NCBI RefSeq assembly: GCF_019320115.1
Contig: NC_089594.1
Location: 19,886,262-19,950,261, forward strand
Reading direction: 5' to 3'
Source of the DNA: Miscanthus floridulus
Taxonomy: Eukaryota > Streptophyta > Magnoliopsida > Poales > Poaceae
DNA length: 64,000 nt
Positions 11,849 to 22,881 of the stretch are shown piece after piece. The notes beneath the pieces were generated by a model. The model had not been told where the DNA came from. It ran no database searches and saw only the letters and a list, made by a program, of their open reading frames with translations. The stretch's first letter is position 1, and each line of letters opens with the position of its first letter. Made by a program: the position numbers and the translations under genes.

Positions 11849-12459
11849 CTAGAGATGAAGATCATAACAACTACAGATATAACACGATTTGGAAAGATAC
11901 ATTGCTGCAACTACAACAGCAGCAACAACCACTGGTGTGAAAAGCCTAACAATTGTAATCAAGGCTTGCACTATGTTTGCCTCAGTAGGCACCAATCTCT
12001 CTGCTGTTGAACTTGCTTCTTCATCTTCCCCAACTCGCCCATGAATAAATCCATCATTGTCTAATCTAGGTTCTAGGTGAATCACAACCCTACCCATTCG
12101 CACCAGTAACTTCAGATAGTCTCTTTGCCATTCATAAAACGTGCATCTCCCTAGAACCTAAACAAAATCAAGGGAAACAAAAAAATGCACTCAAAAAAAT
12201 AGATCCAATCTTTGACTGCATCCAACAAAAACAAGAGATGAGCAGATGCTTACCCAGGGATTGTTCCTTGTGCATTTGAAGAAAATACGACCAGGATTAG
12301 TGTCAGTCTTTGACTGAAGCTCAATCACCCTTCCATCCCGCACTTGTCGCAAATAATTAGAGGGAGGCCCGTCTCTTCCCCAACATCGTCTTCTTCTACA
12401 AACGGCGGCCTCCGAGGTTGTCTACTCTATGACAACGAGCACTCCATCCGACGAGACAT
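11849..12459 (-). pseudogene. GRF-type zinc-finger membrane protein gene, broken
   Basis: Two exons can be read on the minus strand: 12459-12254 and 12157-11849, with a GT-AG intron of 96 bp between them (GGTAAGC donor, TTTAG acceptor). The product shows the GRF zinc-finger pattern: ICDKCG, then VIELQSKTDTNPGRIFFKCT, then C-T-FYEW, followed by an acidic linker and a hydrophobic segment near the C-terminus (TPVVVAAVVVAAMYL). Small plant GRF proteins of this type are common in grasses; their function is largely unknown. Two defects are seen: a TAG ten codons after the ATG and a frameshift near 12332 just after the ICDKCG motif. It lies between two CACTA elements and may have been moved with one of them (inference). 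Confidence 0.65.
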
Positions 12460-12689
12460 GGCATTGTCAGAAGCAGGGGAACGACGAGGAGAGGAGCAGG
12501 GGAATAAGAGCAGTGGTTGGCAGTGGGCCCAACAAACCCTAGCATAAAGGGGAAGAAAGCTGCGACCTGTTTTAGATGGGCGGCTAATGGCTGATTTTAC
12601 CGTTGGAAACTAAAATGTACCATTGTAAACTGGAAGGACATTTTTGTCTTTGCGCATGCCTCAACGTCAAAACGATACGATAATTCATG

Positions 12690-15398
12690 TCTACCATCTC
12701 CAGAGTATCATATGGTGATTGATATAATTATATGCCCACAATCGGCGGCCATGGAAACGAATTACCACCGCCGAGCAGCTACGAAACGGCGGTGATGATG
12801 AAGTATCTCCGCCGGCTCCACTGACGCTCCGGCGGTGATATTCACCAGGTATATAGTAGCATGCGGGCGGGAGGGGAAATACTTCCATCCAAAATTTCCA
12901 TTCCCTACCCTCCCCTCAGGCAAAAAGCTCTCCTCAGGTTCGAGATGCTCCTATCCCCTGCTCACCATCGAGCTGCCCCTCCCCCCGCCTGCTCTCTGCC
13001 ATCCCTCACGCTCACAGCACCAAGCATCTCGAACCTAAGGCAATGGGGCATCGACCTCACCTCTCGCTGGCGGTCCTCCCATGCACCTGCTCGAGCTCGT
13101 GGCACTCGCGTCCGGCTACCAGCTCGCCGTCCCACATAGTGAGCTTTGAGGGAATCAAAATTAGCTTTGGAATTGTGGATTTAATTTTAATTTCTCTTTG
13201 GAATGTTCTTGATGTTTTCGAATTATTATCAAATTTGGGTTGTACAAACTTAAGTAAACATAGCTGGTATATTCTAGAACTGTATATGGTCCGTTGCAGT
13301 ACTTGTTCGTCGACAGAGAGAGTTCTTACACAGAATATGTTGTGCACCTGCACATTGTTTTATTAGGACTTATTCAACCAAATTAGGGAACGATGTACGC
13401 TGCGAACGAAGTAGTACGGTTGATGGTTGCTGTCATCATTACACTCAACCTCGAGTAAAACGACGAGGATATGGTAATCCATGTGCATATCTGTAGTAGG
13501 TGAAACAACTCTTTCTGGGAAGAATCTTATAGCCTGAGTATTGTGCAGGCGCCCATGGTTAGTGAACACAATGTTGGACAACCCCTGCAGGCAATTGGTG
13601 TCATGGATCGAGTAGAAGTTGTATCAATTTTACCAAAAGTTCGACCTCGGCAGGCATATCAGGTTGTGGACCATGTTAGTTTCGTTACTATAAATGCATT
13701 ATTTTAACACGGAGGTGAATGTGTCTAACTAAACAATTAATTGTTTTGTAGGTTGGAGGTACTCACATGCAGGTTGAGATGGGCTTCTTAAACCCGGCCA
13801 GTGATCGATGTTAGATGAATTGACAAAGGGATTGCTGTTTAACAAGTCAGATATCCTTCATACTTGTAGCCTACAAAATTCCATGTAAGTTTGTTGTAAA
13901 TACCTCATTTTGTAGTCCATTACATGATTAGTGGTCCAGCCCAGCTATTTTTCATTGGGACATTGTGAATGCAGCAACCATTATGTCCTTTTTAACACAT
14001 CATCGTATAGGAATGCACTCTCACTGTTTTTGACTCTCGGAGGAGACCACGAGAGCATATCCAACAATTGTCACACTGAACAAGTAAGACATGCTAGCTA
14101 GCTACTACTCTCCCACATTAGGCCAAGTATTAGATTATTATTACCTTTGATCATTATATGACACTCTCATGATGAGCTTGTCACACAGGTCCTTTGACAA
14201 GTACAATAAAAAGAGCAAAGAAATATCGACCGCTTTGGAATTTTTTGTTCACTGTACATGTATTATATGACGCTATTCGATCACAACACAGCCCTTAGGC
14301 TAGATTAATGTGGTATGTCCTGCATTACATTAGCACCCTCATCCAAGATATATATGGCTACTCTGTCTCATAGCTTGTTCCCCCTTAGTCAATTGACAAT
14401 CTAGCTAGCAACCTAATTTTGAGTCTATAGCAAATACATGTCTTAACTGTGTTTCTTGTGTTGCGGAAACTATGGTCAAGTATAGCGGTGTTGGCCGATT
14501 ATACTTGGGTTGTAAGAACACCTTGGGAGTTTCATTATGGACCTAGTCGTGAATCTCGATGGAGACCTTTGTCGTATGTAATGAAGGTGCTAATGTTCTT
14601 CACCTTGTAATGCCGGTTTCTTTTTGTTTGTGTTCTCAAACAACATGTCATTAGTGGATGGATTTGTTTTATGGAACTGTGTCTTGGCAGTGATGTATAT
14701 GTTATGATATTGTGTATATGTGTACGACCCAGGTCTGGTGTAGTCAAAATAATATTTGTATTATTATTACAACTGATTCTGAAAAATGCAGTATCAGTGA
14801 CGGTTTGTCCAAATTGTTGGTGATATGGAATCAACCGGCCTGTCCAAATCATTGGTGATATGGAATCAACCGACGGTGATGATAATCACAACACCGCCGA
14901 AAAATGCCACAACGGCGGTGAAAGACAATACAACACCGCCGGATCAAACGCAAGTACGGCGGTGTTGGACAGGACTTCACCGCCGCATAGTATGCCAGAC
15001 CGACGTTGATACTGCCATCAACACTGCCGGATCAAACGGAGATCGGCTGTGTTGGTACCTACATCAAAGCCGGATCATAACCCGGACCGACGTTGATGTC
15101 TCATTCATCGCCGTCGGATGGTACTCCGTCAAATCACCGGATCGTACGCAACACCGGCGGTGGTACGCGACCAATTGCCGCTGGATCGTGCTCTGACGCG
15201 GCGGTAAAGGTAACCGACAACACCGCCGTATCATACGCTAATCCAGTGGTGATGAACAATACCACCGCCGGTTGAGAGTCCGGACTCTCAACCGGTAGTG
15301 ATCGGCCAGGCTATCACCAATGAATTTCACCAACATCGGCCAAAACCGTCGGTGAAGGGGGGTTTGGAACAGGCGGTGATGAACTTTCTGTAGTAGTG
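12690..15398. mobile_element. Non-autonomous CACTA element (2.7 kb), TSD ATG
   Basis: The right end reads CTTTCTGTAGTAGTG, the complement of a CACTACTACAGAAAG terminus. The left end at 12690 reads TCTACCATCTCCAGAG, a degenerate version of the same terminus. Both are flanked by ATG (12687-12689 and 15399-15401). Both ends carry subterminal copies of an ACACCGCCG / CGGCGGTG motif (12730-12840 and 14880-15380). No transposase is present. The middle contains exon-like sequence that I do not recognise. The left terminus is the weaker part of the call. Confidence 0.65.
13546..13812 (+). other. Exon-like segment inside the 2.7-kb CACTA, possible captured gene fragment
   Basis: An open stretch from ATG 13551 reads MVSEHNVGQPLQAIGVMDRV and continues to about 13670. 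A possible GT-AG intron then leads to a second short open stretch at 13753 beginning VGGTHMQVEMG. No family is recognised. It could be a captured host fragment or chance coding. Weak call. Confidence 0.2.
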
Positions 15399-15401
15399 AT
15401 G

Positions 15402-16329
15402 CATCCAAACATTAAAATCTTTCATGCAGACATAAGTTTCCATCTCTAAATATCCATAAGATAGATAAGTAATGATGATCCTAGCTCAGTACTGTTGTTT
15501 AGGTTCTCTTTCCTGAATGATGATCCTCAGTCCTGTTGTTTAGGTTACCATTCCTAAATGACACAAATTTCCTGCTCCCTTTAAAAGATAAAAAGCATAA
15601 CATGTTCACATCACAACTATATACATATGTAAGTATAAATCCAACTAAACAGATGCTGCCTCATTGCCAGCCTTCCTACTGTCCTCACTTGGCAATTGCT
15701 CCTGCTTGCAACCAAATAAACATGTCCCAATGAGTATCAGTGCTTAGTACAAAAGAGTTTTAGAAGTATAACCGAGAACTAAGATCTTCAGGTAAAAAGC
15801 ACAGTTCCATGTATTATGTAATATAACAAACATAACCGAATGGGTCACAAGGTTGCTTCCATTGTATTTCATAAGCCACAGTACCATATATTTACACTAT
15901 CCACTAAACAGCCACCGAGAAGAACAATGTTTTAGTTACTTTTCCACCACAACCAAGTAGGCACATATATTTACATGTCAACATATCAGTAACTTTATAT
16001 CTGCCTGCTAACTGGATATAGAATCAGATTCACTGTAGTGAGTTATGGAACTTTCAACAGAGTACTTATCTTGACACAAAATAAAATAGCATTCAATGCG
16101 AATTGTGATTCCAAAGGACCTACTAAAAAATTTATATGCCCTCCAGAAAATATATACTTGGTTCTTTGAGATTCAGGGGGTGCAGCATAGGGTCATAGAT
16201 ATGCCCTTCAGAAAGGCATAGTATCAGGTCACGTTCAAAAAATTCTTATGAGAAGCATAGTTGAATGAAAGTAACTGAATTTCCAGAATTGACTTAAAAA
16301 ATAGAAACCGAAAGTAAGAGATTCTTACA
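15402..16329. other. AT-rich intergenic sequence, nothing recognised
   Basis: About 0.9 kb between two CACTA ends. It shows only short AT-rich ORFs without family resemblance and no clear repeat structure. It may be interior sequence of the element ending at 16715. Confidence 0.5.
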
Positions 16330-16510
16330 TTTAGTTGTACTAACATCGAGATTGTTGAAATTCACTTGTATTATTCCAAATTTATTCATTCGAACTCTTC
16401 TACCCTGATGTACATTGTCAACCGAATCACACTTGAACAAAACCACATGTCCTGTATTCGAGTAATTTAATCCAAAGTGGGGAATATTATAGGTAGGTAC
16501 TTACATAGTC
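16330..16510 (-). pseudogene. DUF4216-like transposase remnant
   Basis: In one minus-strand frame the sequence reads HVVLFKCDSVDNVHQGRRVR and then NKFGIIQVNFNNL. This matches the pattern of the DUF4216 block found at the C-terminus of CACTA TNP2 proteins (VVLFKC-W-D ... G-V-VN). About 60 codons are open. There are no flanking transposase blocks. It belongs most simply to the CACTA element whose 3' end is at 16715. Confidence 0.5.
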
Positions 16511-16539
16511 TGAAAACCAACTCACGTATAGCGATGATC

Positions 16540-16715
16540 GATATAAACTTTTAAGGTGTTTTGGCAAAAACGCCTCCAATTGCTGTAGGTACTTAAGGCT
16601 TTTTTAGTTTAGCCTTTAAAAAAATTTCGGAGGCAGTTTTAGAAGAATGCCTTTATGCAACAAGCAATTAAGGCACTTTGAGAAAACGCCTTCTATAAAG
16701 AGACACGTTGTAGTG
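16540..16715. mobile_element. Terminus of another CACTA element
   Basis: The sequence ends AGACACGTTGTAGTG, the complement of CACTACAACGTGTCT. It is preceded by inverted and direct copies of a short AAGGCGTTTT / AAAACGCCTT motif (16557-16693), which looks like subterminal repeats. The next three bases are GGA. I found no partner terminus in the window, so the element extends left to an unknown point or is truncated by the neighbouring insertions. Confidence 0.55.
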
Positions 16716-18055
16716 GGAATTTTCTAGGAGTTTCACATTAATCAGTTCATTTTTCATAGAAAAACGTAGGAATAGAAAAAAAATCTGCATTCCAAACACG
16801 ACCTTAGTGGTGTCAATGGGCCTTAATGGAGACATGGCCGTGGGCTACGTGATAGAGTTTATCTATGGGCCTAACACTCCGTCCGCCAGAATCTCTTCAA
16901 CCATTGATGTCACCCGGCACCCGGATCCAAACACTGATGGTACCAAATTTGGCCTTACGTTGTGTTATAAAAAGAACAAAGGTGAGGTCTACATCGTCGA
17001 ATAAAATGTGGTTTTGCAAACTATGGTTTGTGTGTTTCTTTTCGTACAACAACTGATGTATCATGTCATCGGTTGATAAAATGAAGCTGTATGCGGTGAC
17101 CAGGCACTGAGCTTCGATGAAGCTCTCGTGTGCCGTCTTATGTTCAGATTTTGTTTGACAGCGATTATAGCTGTTCCATAAAGCTAATGGAAAGATGCTT
17201 TTCAAATAAAACAAAATATAGATAGCTTTATTTGAACTTTCTTAGAAAGATAGTGTACATTTTATTCCAGGCTCCGCAAAAGCACAAGCACAAAGGCCAA
17301 AGGCTTTCACCACCGTACCGTACCTCTATTGAGTAGGAGTAAACCGCAACGAAATTGTTCTAGTGGACAGAAAACAAGTCTGTTTGGTTCACGCGGGAAG
17401 ACTTGATGATGGTGTTCGCTGGCCCAGTCGTCCTTGGCTCGTTGTCCCAGTCAGTCACACACGCCAGCAGCCTAGCGTCTGGAATGGGTTATGGCAGAGT
17501 ATCTGATTGGTAGCTTCGCTGTACAGTACGTGTCTCTGTGACTGACTGACTTTTTCTTTGAAGAAATACTGTCTGACCGACTGACTGAAACAGCCAAACG
17601 ATGGGCTCTATTATTCGTCGGTTTGGTACATCTCATATCATCATATATACTACTGGAGTATACGTACTATTCTGCTACTACTACAAACCAAATCAAATGC
17701 TAGCTAGTAGTAATTAACAATGGCCGCGGTGGGAGTGAGCTGCAGCCGTCCCTCCCTGTTTCTGTTGCCATGTGCAGCCGAGAGCACCTCCGAACGACCG
17801 AGTCGGCATATCTCGAAATTCATGAAGTCACCACAGGCGCCTCACTATCGACGAGGACGTCACCTACCACTGAAAGCATAGTGACGTTAAATCCTGGAAT
17901 AAATCCAGGAAAACACGAGCACTCGTGTCAAGTCGAAGACTTAAACCCGGATGGACAGGTTCTACGAAAAAAAAAGAGAAAAACCCAACTCGTTCTTGGC
18001 TTCTTGCCGAAGGTGAAGGCAGCAGAGGTTCAATGTATACATGCACTTTAACTTA
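16716..18055. other. Intergenic sequence with one short ORF, no clear gene
   Basis: A 53-codon ORF starts at ATG 17720 (MAAVGVSCSRPSLFLLPCAA) and stops at 17881. Its start is rich in Ser, Pro and small residues and resembles the beginning of an organelle transit peptide. It ends quickly and has no recognised continuation, so a truncated gene start is possible. Nothing else in the stretch is recognised. Confidence 0.3.
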
Positions 18056-18294
18056 GTGCTTGTTTAGTTCCCAAAAACTTTTCCAAAAAGTGCTACAGTA
18101 GCTATCACATCGAATCTTGTGATACGTGCATGAAGCATTAAATGTAGACGAAAAAAACTAATTGCACAGTTTGGTTGGAAATTGCGAGACGAACGTTTTG
18201 AGCCTAATTAGTCCATAATTCAACAATAATTACCAAATAAAAACGAAAGTACTAAGTAGCTAAATTCCCAAAAAATCGCGGACTAAACACAGCC
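18056..18294. mobile_element. Tourist-like MITE, TSD TTA
   Basis: The 239-bp segment has termini GTGCTTGTTTAGTTCCC and (complement of the right end) GGCTGTGTTTAGTCC, flanked by TTA at 18053-18055 and 18295-18297. Internal motifs (CATTAAATGTAGACGAAAAA, TAATTGCACAGTTTGGTTGG, CGAGACGAAC, TTGAGCCTAATTAGTCCA) match a very abundant grass MITE. A second copy of the same family lies at 46095-46335. Confidence 0.8.
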
Positions 18295-18297
18295 TTA

Positions 18298-19003
18298 AGA
18301 AAAAGGGACCGGAGTTGATCAACAGGACCGAGTCCTAAGGGGCTTAGGCCCACCAAGTGCTGTGATTGGGGACACGATGAACTGTTTAATGGCCTGGTCC
18401 CAGACCTCACCGAGCATGTATAAGAACTTAAGAAGAGGACCCGTTCTCCTGAACGAACTAACGATTAGTTTTACCCACCAATCGGCAAAGCTCGGATGAA
18501 GTGCTGAAGACCTACGCCAGCCGCGGACCTCGACTCACCAAATTAATTTTGGTATATGCATCAATGTGGAGTTGTGGACATACACATATCCCTTTGAGTT
18601 GACGCACACATGCATACACCTATGGACAAACTCCCTATGTACATGTATGTACGCACGCATACTACTACTACTGCTGTCTGTGGGTATATGGGCATACTCC
18701 CAACGTATATGTGTGCACACATACTCTTATGTTTTTAGTATGCATGCAAGCATACTCATTTCATTACAAATATGTATGCACGGATGATACTCTCTTTGCC
18801 TTTTAAGTATGTAATCATACAACCTGTACCGTTGCCCGCACGTACATTATTCTAAATTAACTGCAGCTAATTTGTACGCACGTACATTATTTTAAATTAA
18901 CTACAGCAAAAATTAGGACATGTTTGGGACACCTCTACGAGCTCCAGATTCACAAAAAATAGCTTTACGCTACTAAAAGTTACACAAACGTTGTAGTTCC
19001 ACC
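18298..19003. other. Intergenic sequence with short direct repeats
   Basis: The stretch 18530-18800 is rich in GCATAC, TGTATGTAC and related alternating motifs. A 43-bp direct duplication is present (GCACGTACATTATTCTAAAT at about 18838 and its near copy at about 18881). No gene is recognised. Confidence 0.5.
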
Positions 19004-19009
19004 CACTAC

Positions 19010-19200
19010 TTCAGAATCGATTTTTAGGGGCGGCTCGTAACCATTTGTAGGGGCGGTTTGGCCAGCCGCCCCTACCGAACCGTCTCTACAAATCATGCAT
19101 TTGTAGGGGCGGCTCCCAGGCCGTCCCTACAAATCGATTTGTAGGGGCGGCTGTAGTACCAGCCACCATGTTCAATCTAGAACCGCCTCTACAGTACGTT
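19010..19200. repeat. Left subterminal repeats of the CACTA element
   Basis: Copies of TTTGTAGGGGCGGCT in both directions occur near 19022, 19045, 19066, 19100, 19120 and 19138. Neighbouring inverted copies can form hairpins. The same motif fills the other end, as expected for binding sites of the element's own proteins. Confidence 0.8.
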
Positions 19201-19406
19201 TTCTCGCAAAAAAAATTCAAATTTACAATTCAAAATCGCATTGCCGAACGTCCCGCGACCAACGTTCCGAACCGCGTTCGCGTTGCCGAACGCCCCGCGA
19301 CCACAACTACAAGCACAAGAGTATTCTATAAACTACAATTACAAGTCCAATTCATAAGAATATATACAACCCATCATTAAATATACAAATTCTATACACA
19401 TTCTTA

Positions 19407-22069
19407 TCAACGTCCTAGAGCTAGCCTTTTAGTCTCACGAAGGTGTTGGTACTGAGGATTTGTACCTAACTCAGACTCTCGGTCATGGTAGGCGTCTCTG
19501 ACGTATACAATCTGGTCCAATATGAAGTTGCAAAGGTCGCCGACGAGCTCTAAGAGTTGGTCATCCTTGTATGGGTCTCTTTTCATTCCTTTCTCTTCTC
19601 TCCACTACAAGAGAACAAGTTTCGGTTTAGTATTTGATACAATGTATGAAGTTTTTATATTACGGGTGAAAAGGTTTAAACTTACCCTTAATGGGTGTCT
19701 CCTGTAGGCACCGGTGTTACTCATCATAGAACATATATAGTATCCACAATGTACACTCCCAGGCCTCTGTTTGGGGCACTGTGTGTTTTGCATATGAAAA
19801 TGTTAAGTAATGCTTTTGACAGCCATGTAACGAAGTACTGAAGAAGTAAGTTACACTTATCGCACATAGTGTTTTTATAGCCAGCTTTTCCTTCCTTACT
19901 GGATCATGCCTTCCATGATGATTAGTGACATAGAACCTAAATGCTCTGTTCGAATTATTTTAGCAAATACAACTTGTTAGTATCCAAAAGTGAATGTTAC
20001 AAGTATGTATACAAACATATAAGCTAATGAGGATTGTCGATATGTATACGTCTTGAGAATCGATATGAAGTCTTTGTATGTCACCGTGTCCCTATCTAAT
20101 GAATCAAAGACCCATGCCATACTCCTCCCGATATCAACGGCTATACAAATTCAGTGGTTGCTGCATGGATTTAATCATAGAACTAGATAAGCTCTTTTGC
20201 ATCGAATAAAATATATCAAATAAAGCTTTAAGTATAGAGTTGAACTTACTCGAAGTTGTATGGTAGCCATATAGTAGAGTGTTGTTGGAGATTTTTAAAA
20301 GCCATGGCAATGTATGCCGCAACCTTAAGGGACTCTTCCCTTAGTTTCGCCGTACGGATGCGCTCTTTCTCCCAAAGAGCCTTTGCATCAGCTAGCTCTT
20401 TGGCATCCAGTGTCCACAGTTTAGGGTAATTAAAATTTGTTTGGGCTATAGCTTGAGGGTCTACATACCTGGCTTTCACACTTGGCATTTGTTTGACAAT
20501 GTGCACTTGTATTCTACAAATCACGGCGTGGGTTAGTTACAACAAAATTCAAAGATTACATTCATATCATATTGGGTGGACAAGGACTTACAGGCACCAC
20601 GTGCGAATTAGATTCATCTCCAATTCTCCCAGGTGAAAGCATGTGTGCATGTCATTGAAGTCAAAGACAATTTTCCCGGCTAGGCTTCCAAATGTACCGG
20701 TGGGGAAGCATGCTTGTATGATATCTATGCTCATTGAGAGAACACGCAAGTACCAATCATGGAACCTTCTCATTCCAAGTGGTAGGCGCTGGATGTCCCG
20801 GTTTGGTAGGAAGGGCTTGCCTCTTTCATATGTTTTCGGGCAATCCTTTGACCATTCGATGGCATCAACATTTGGATACTGCTTTGCAATTTAGTGGAGT
20901 TTGCTAGTGACGGCCTCCTCAGAACCGCATGATGGGACTTTTTTAACTTGGTTCTCAGGCTTGAACTGGTCATGGGAATACCACTTGGACCCCGACGAGA
21001 AGTCTTTGATCGGAACATAAACTGGCCTTATGTTGATTGGAATCTTCTTTTGGAGTTCCCATTCAGGCACGTTCTCATCTTCTTGTGCATCACCTTCTTC
21101 AGGAGGCACTCGTTGTTCATGTATCGGTTGTGCTTGTTGAGAAGACTGTGGCATCTCATCATGCACTTGCTCGGTACGAGCTGGAGAAGGTTGTGGCATC
21201 TCATCAGGCACATGCTCGCTAGGAGGTGGGGAAGAATGTGGCATCTCAGGAATGTGGGGGTCACGAGACGGTGAAAATATCTCCCTGACCTCAACAACTC
21301 GCTCCAAATTTGGGAGAGGAGGAGGCGGCGAAGAAGCAGTCAATATAATATCTCATTTGTGCCAGAGGATGAACTGCCCCATAACGTCTCCGAGTAACAC
21401 CAGCCCCTCGAGAGTTGCATAGTCTATCCTTCACTGCATGAACTCGGGCTTCACTGTATGCACCTCGACCCTAGTGTAGTCCGGCGGTATCTTATTATTG
21501 TGGTGTAAGCCACCGGGAGGATGTGCCACACCCGTTGCCACCTCCATCACAGTGTTCTGCCGGCCGCTGAGAAACACCAAGGTGCAACTAGTTGGTTCCC
21601 GTATGCGATCGATTGGGGTTGTGGCTGCAGTGGAACCTTGGCTGCTAGGAACTTTCAGAGGGCTGCCAACTAATGCCAGTTCTCCTGACGGCGTCACTAA
21701 TATCCGTGGCTCCATAGACAGTCCTTGCTCCTCCAGCGCCTTCTCAACTAGAGCCTTCACTTGGAGCTCAAGACTAGTCTCCCGGTCTCGGCCATGTTTC
21801 TTGTACATGTGCCTATCCTCTTCGAATCCTTGCTTCCAGGTCGTTCTTTTCCCAAGCCCTCTGGTGCGGCCTGTGTGCTCCTTGTTTCCCAAGCCAAGGC
21901 TATGCTCGTCCCTCTCTCTGGAAGGATTGAATGAGCCCTTCTCCTTGTCTTCAGCATATTTCAGTATCCTTGATACCGTCTCTTGGGTCTCCGGCTTATC
22001 AAACTTAAGATTACTGCCGGATGATTCCGTACTCCTCGCATATATCCAGTTCCTTGAGTGTACCTTCAA
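19407..22069 (-). pseudogene. Second CACTA gene: DUF8039-like domain joined to a Ulp1/C48-type cysteine protease
   Basis: Reading 5' to 3' on the minus strand: an N-terminal block (22069-21431) with EHTGRTRGLGKRTTWKQGF, seen in many grass CACTA proteins, then VFLSGRQNTVMEVATGVAHP, typical of DUF8039; a Pro-rich linker and PVYVPIKDF block (21343-20770); a helical block (20773-20246); and a split protease module. The protease pieces are IWLPYNF at an exon end (about 20249), an Asn-His pair at an exon start (20160), MAWVFDSLDRDTVTYKDF (about 20118-20070), AFRFYVTNHHGRHDP (about 19960), QRPGSVHCGYYIC (about 19760) and a terminal exon ending at a TGA at 19409-19407. His, Asp, Gln and Cys of the C48 site are all present. 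The codon after the His is TGA (20153-20151) where Trp is usual. Exon borders are estimates; there are frame changes between blocks. Ulp1-type proteases are known from some plant CACTA and MULE elements. Confidence 0.65.
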
Positions 22070-22089
22070 ATTCGAACAACATGTACAAC

Positions 22090-22700
22090 TTTTATTTTGG
22101 TCATCTTGTCATGTGACTTTGTTTGAACGATTCAAATTTTGAAATTCAAATAATTTTAACTTGAAACAATATTTTGAAAGAGTAAATGATTTCAGATGAA
22201 AAACTCATGAATACCAAAGTTGTAGAACTCATCAATATGTATAACTTTTATTTTGATCATATTTTTATTTGACCAAATTTGAACAGTTGAAATTTTGAAT
22301 TTCACTAAATGGCAATTTCAAACAAGATTTTGAAACCTTAAATGATTTCAACAATAAAAGTCGTGAACATAAAAGTTGTTGAACTCCTCACTATCTACAA
22401 CTTTTATTTTGGTCACTTCTTCATGTGATAAAGTATTAGTAAACATTGTTCATAAATTCACATATGACTCATAGTTTCATGAACTATACGAGAAACATAT
22501 TGATTTGTGAACAATGTTTACTATCATTTTGTCAGATGAAGAAATGATCAAAATAAAAGTTATAGATATTAATGAGTTATACAACTTTGGTATTCATCAC
22601 TTTTTCAGCTGAAAATCATTTAATGGTTGAAAATCTCGTTCGAACTTGTCATTTTTTTAAAATTTGAAAATATGAAATTTTGTAGTAATAGAGTGGATGT
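22090..22700. repeat. Large inverted repeat between the two CACTA genes
   Basis: Left copies of a unit with TACAACTTTTATTTTGGTCA and AATGATTTCA (22090-22270 and 22300-22460) face an inverted right copy (22505-22690). The strongest pairing is 22403-22462 with 22505-22566 (AAACATTGTTCA facing TGAACAATGTTT), with a spacer of about 45 bases. A transcript crossing it would form a long hairpin. Confidence 0.75.
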
Positions 22701-22734
22701 TCAAATAGAGTCATCTGGATATTGCAAAGGGTAG

Positions 22735-22870
22735 TCTCACACACATGCATAAAATGTAGTCTCACACACATACAAAAATATGTAGTTTTACACACGTACA
22801 TAAATATATAGTCTCACACGCATACATAAATGAAGTCTTATAAACACACACTTACACAAACACTCCACGT
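22735..22870. repeat. Short tandem repeat of about 30 bp
   Basis: Four to five degenerate copies of GTAGTCTCACACACATACA with an AT-rich spacer run from 22732 to 22865. No coding content. Confidence 0.6.
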
Positions 22871-22881
22871 TCAACAACTAG

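Noticed and set aside
18535..18787. Overlapping ORFs in the GCATAC-rich stretch
   Set aside because: Simple-sequence composition on both strands; no motif.
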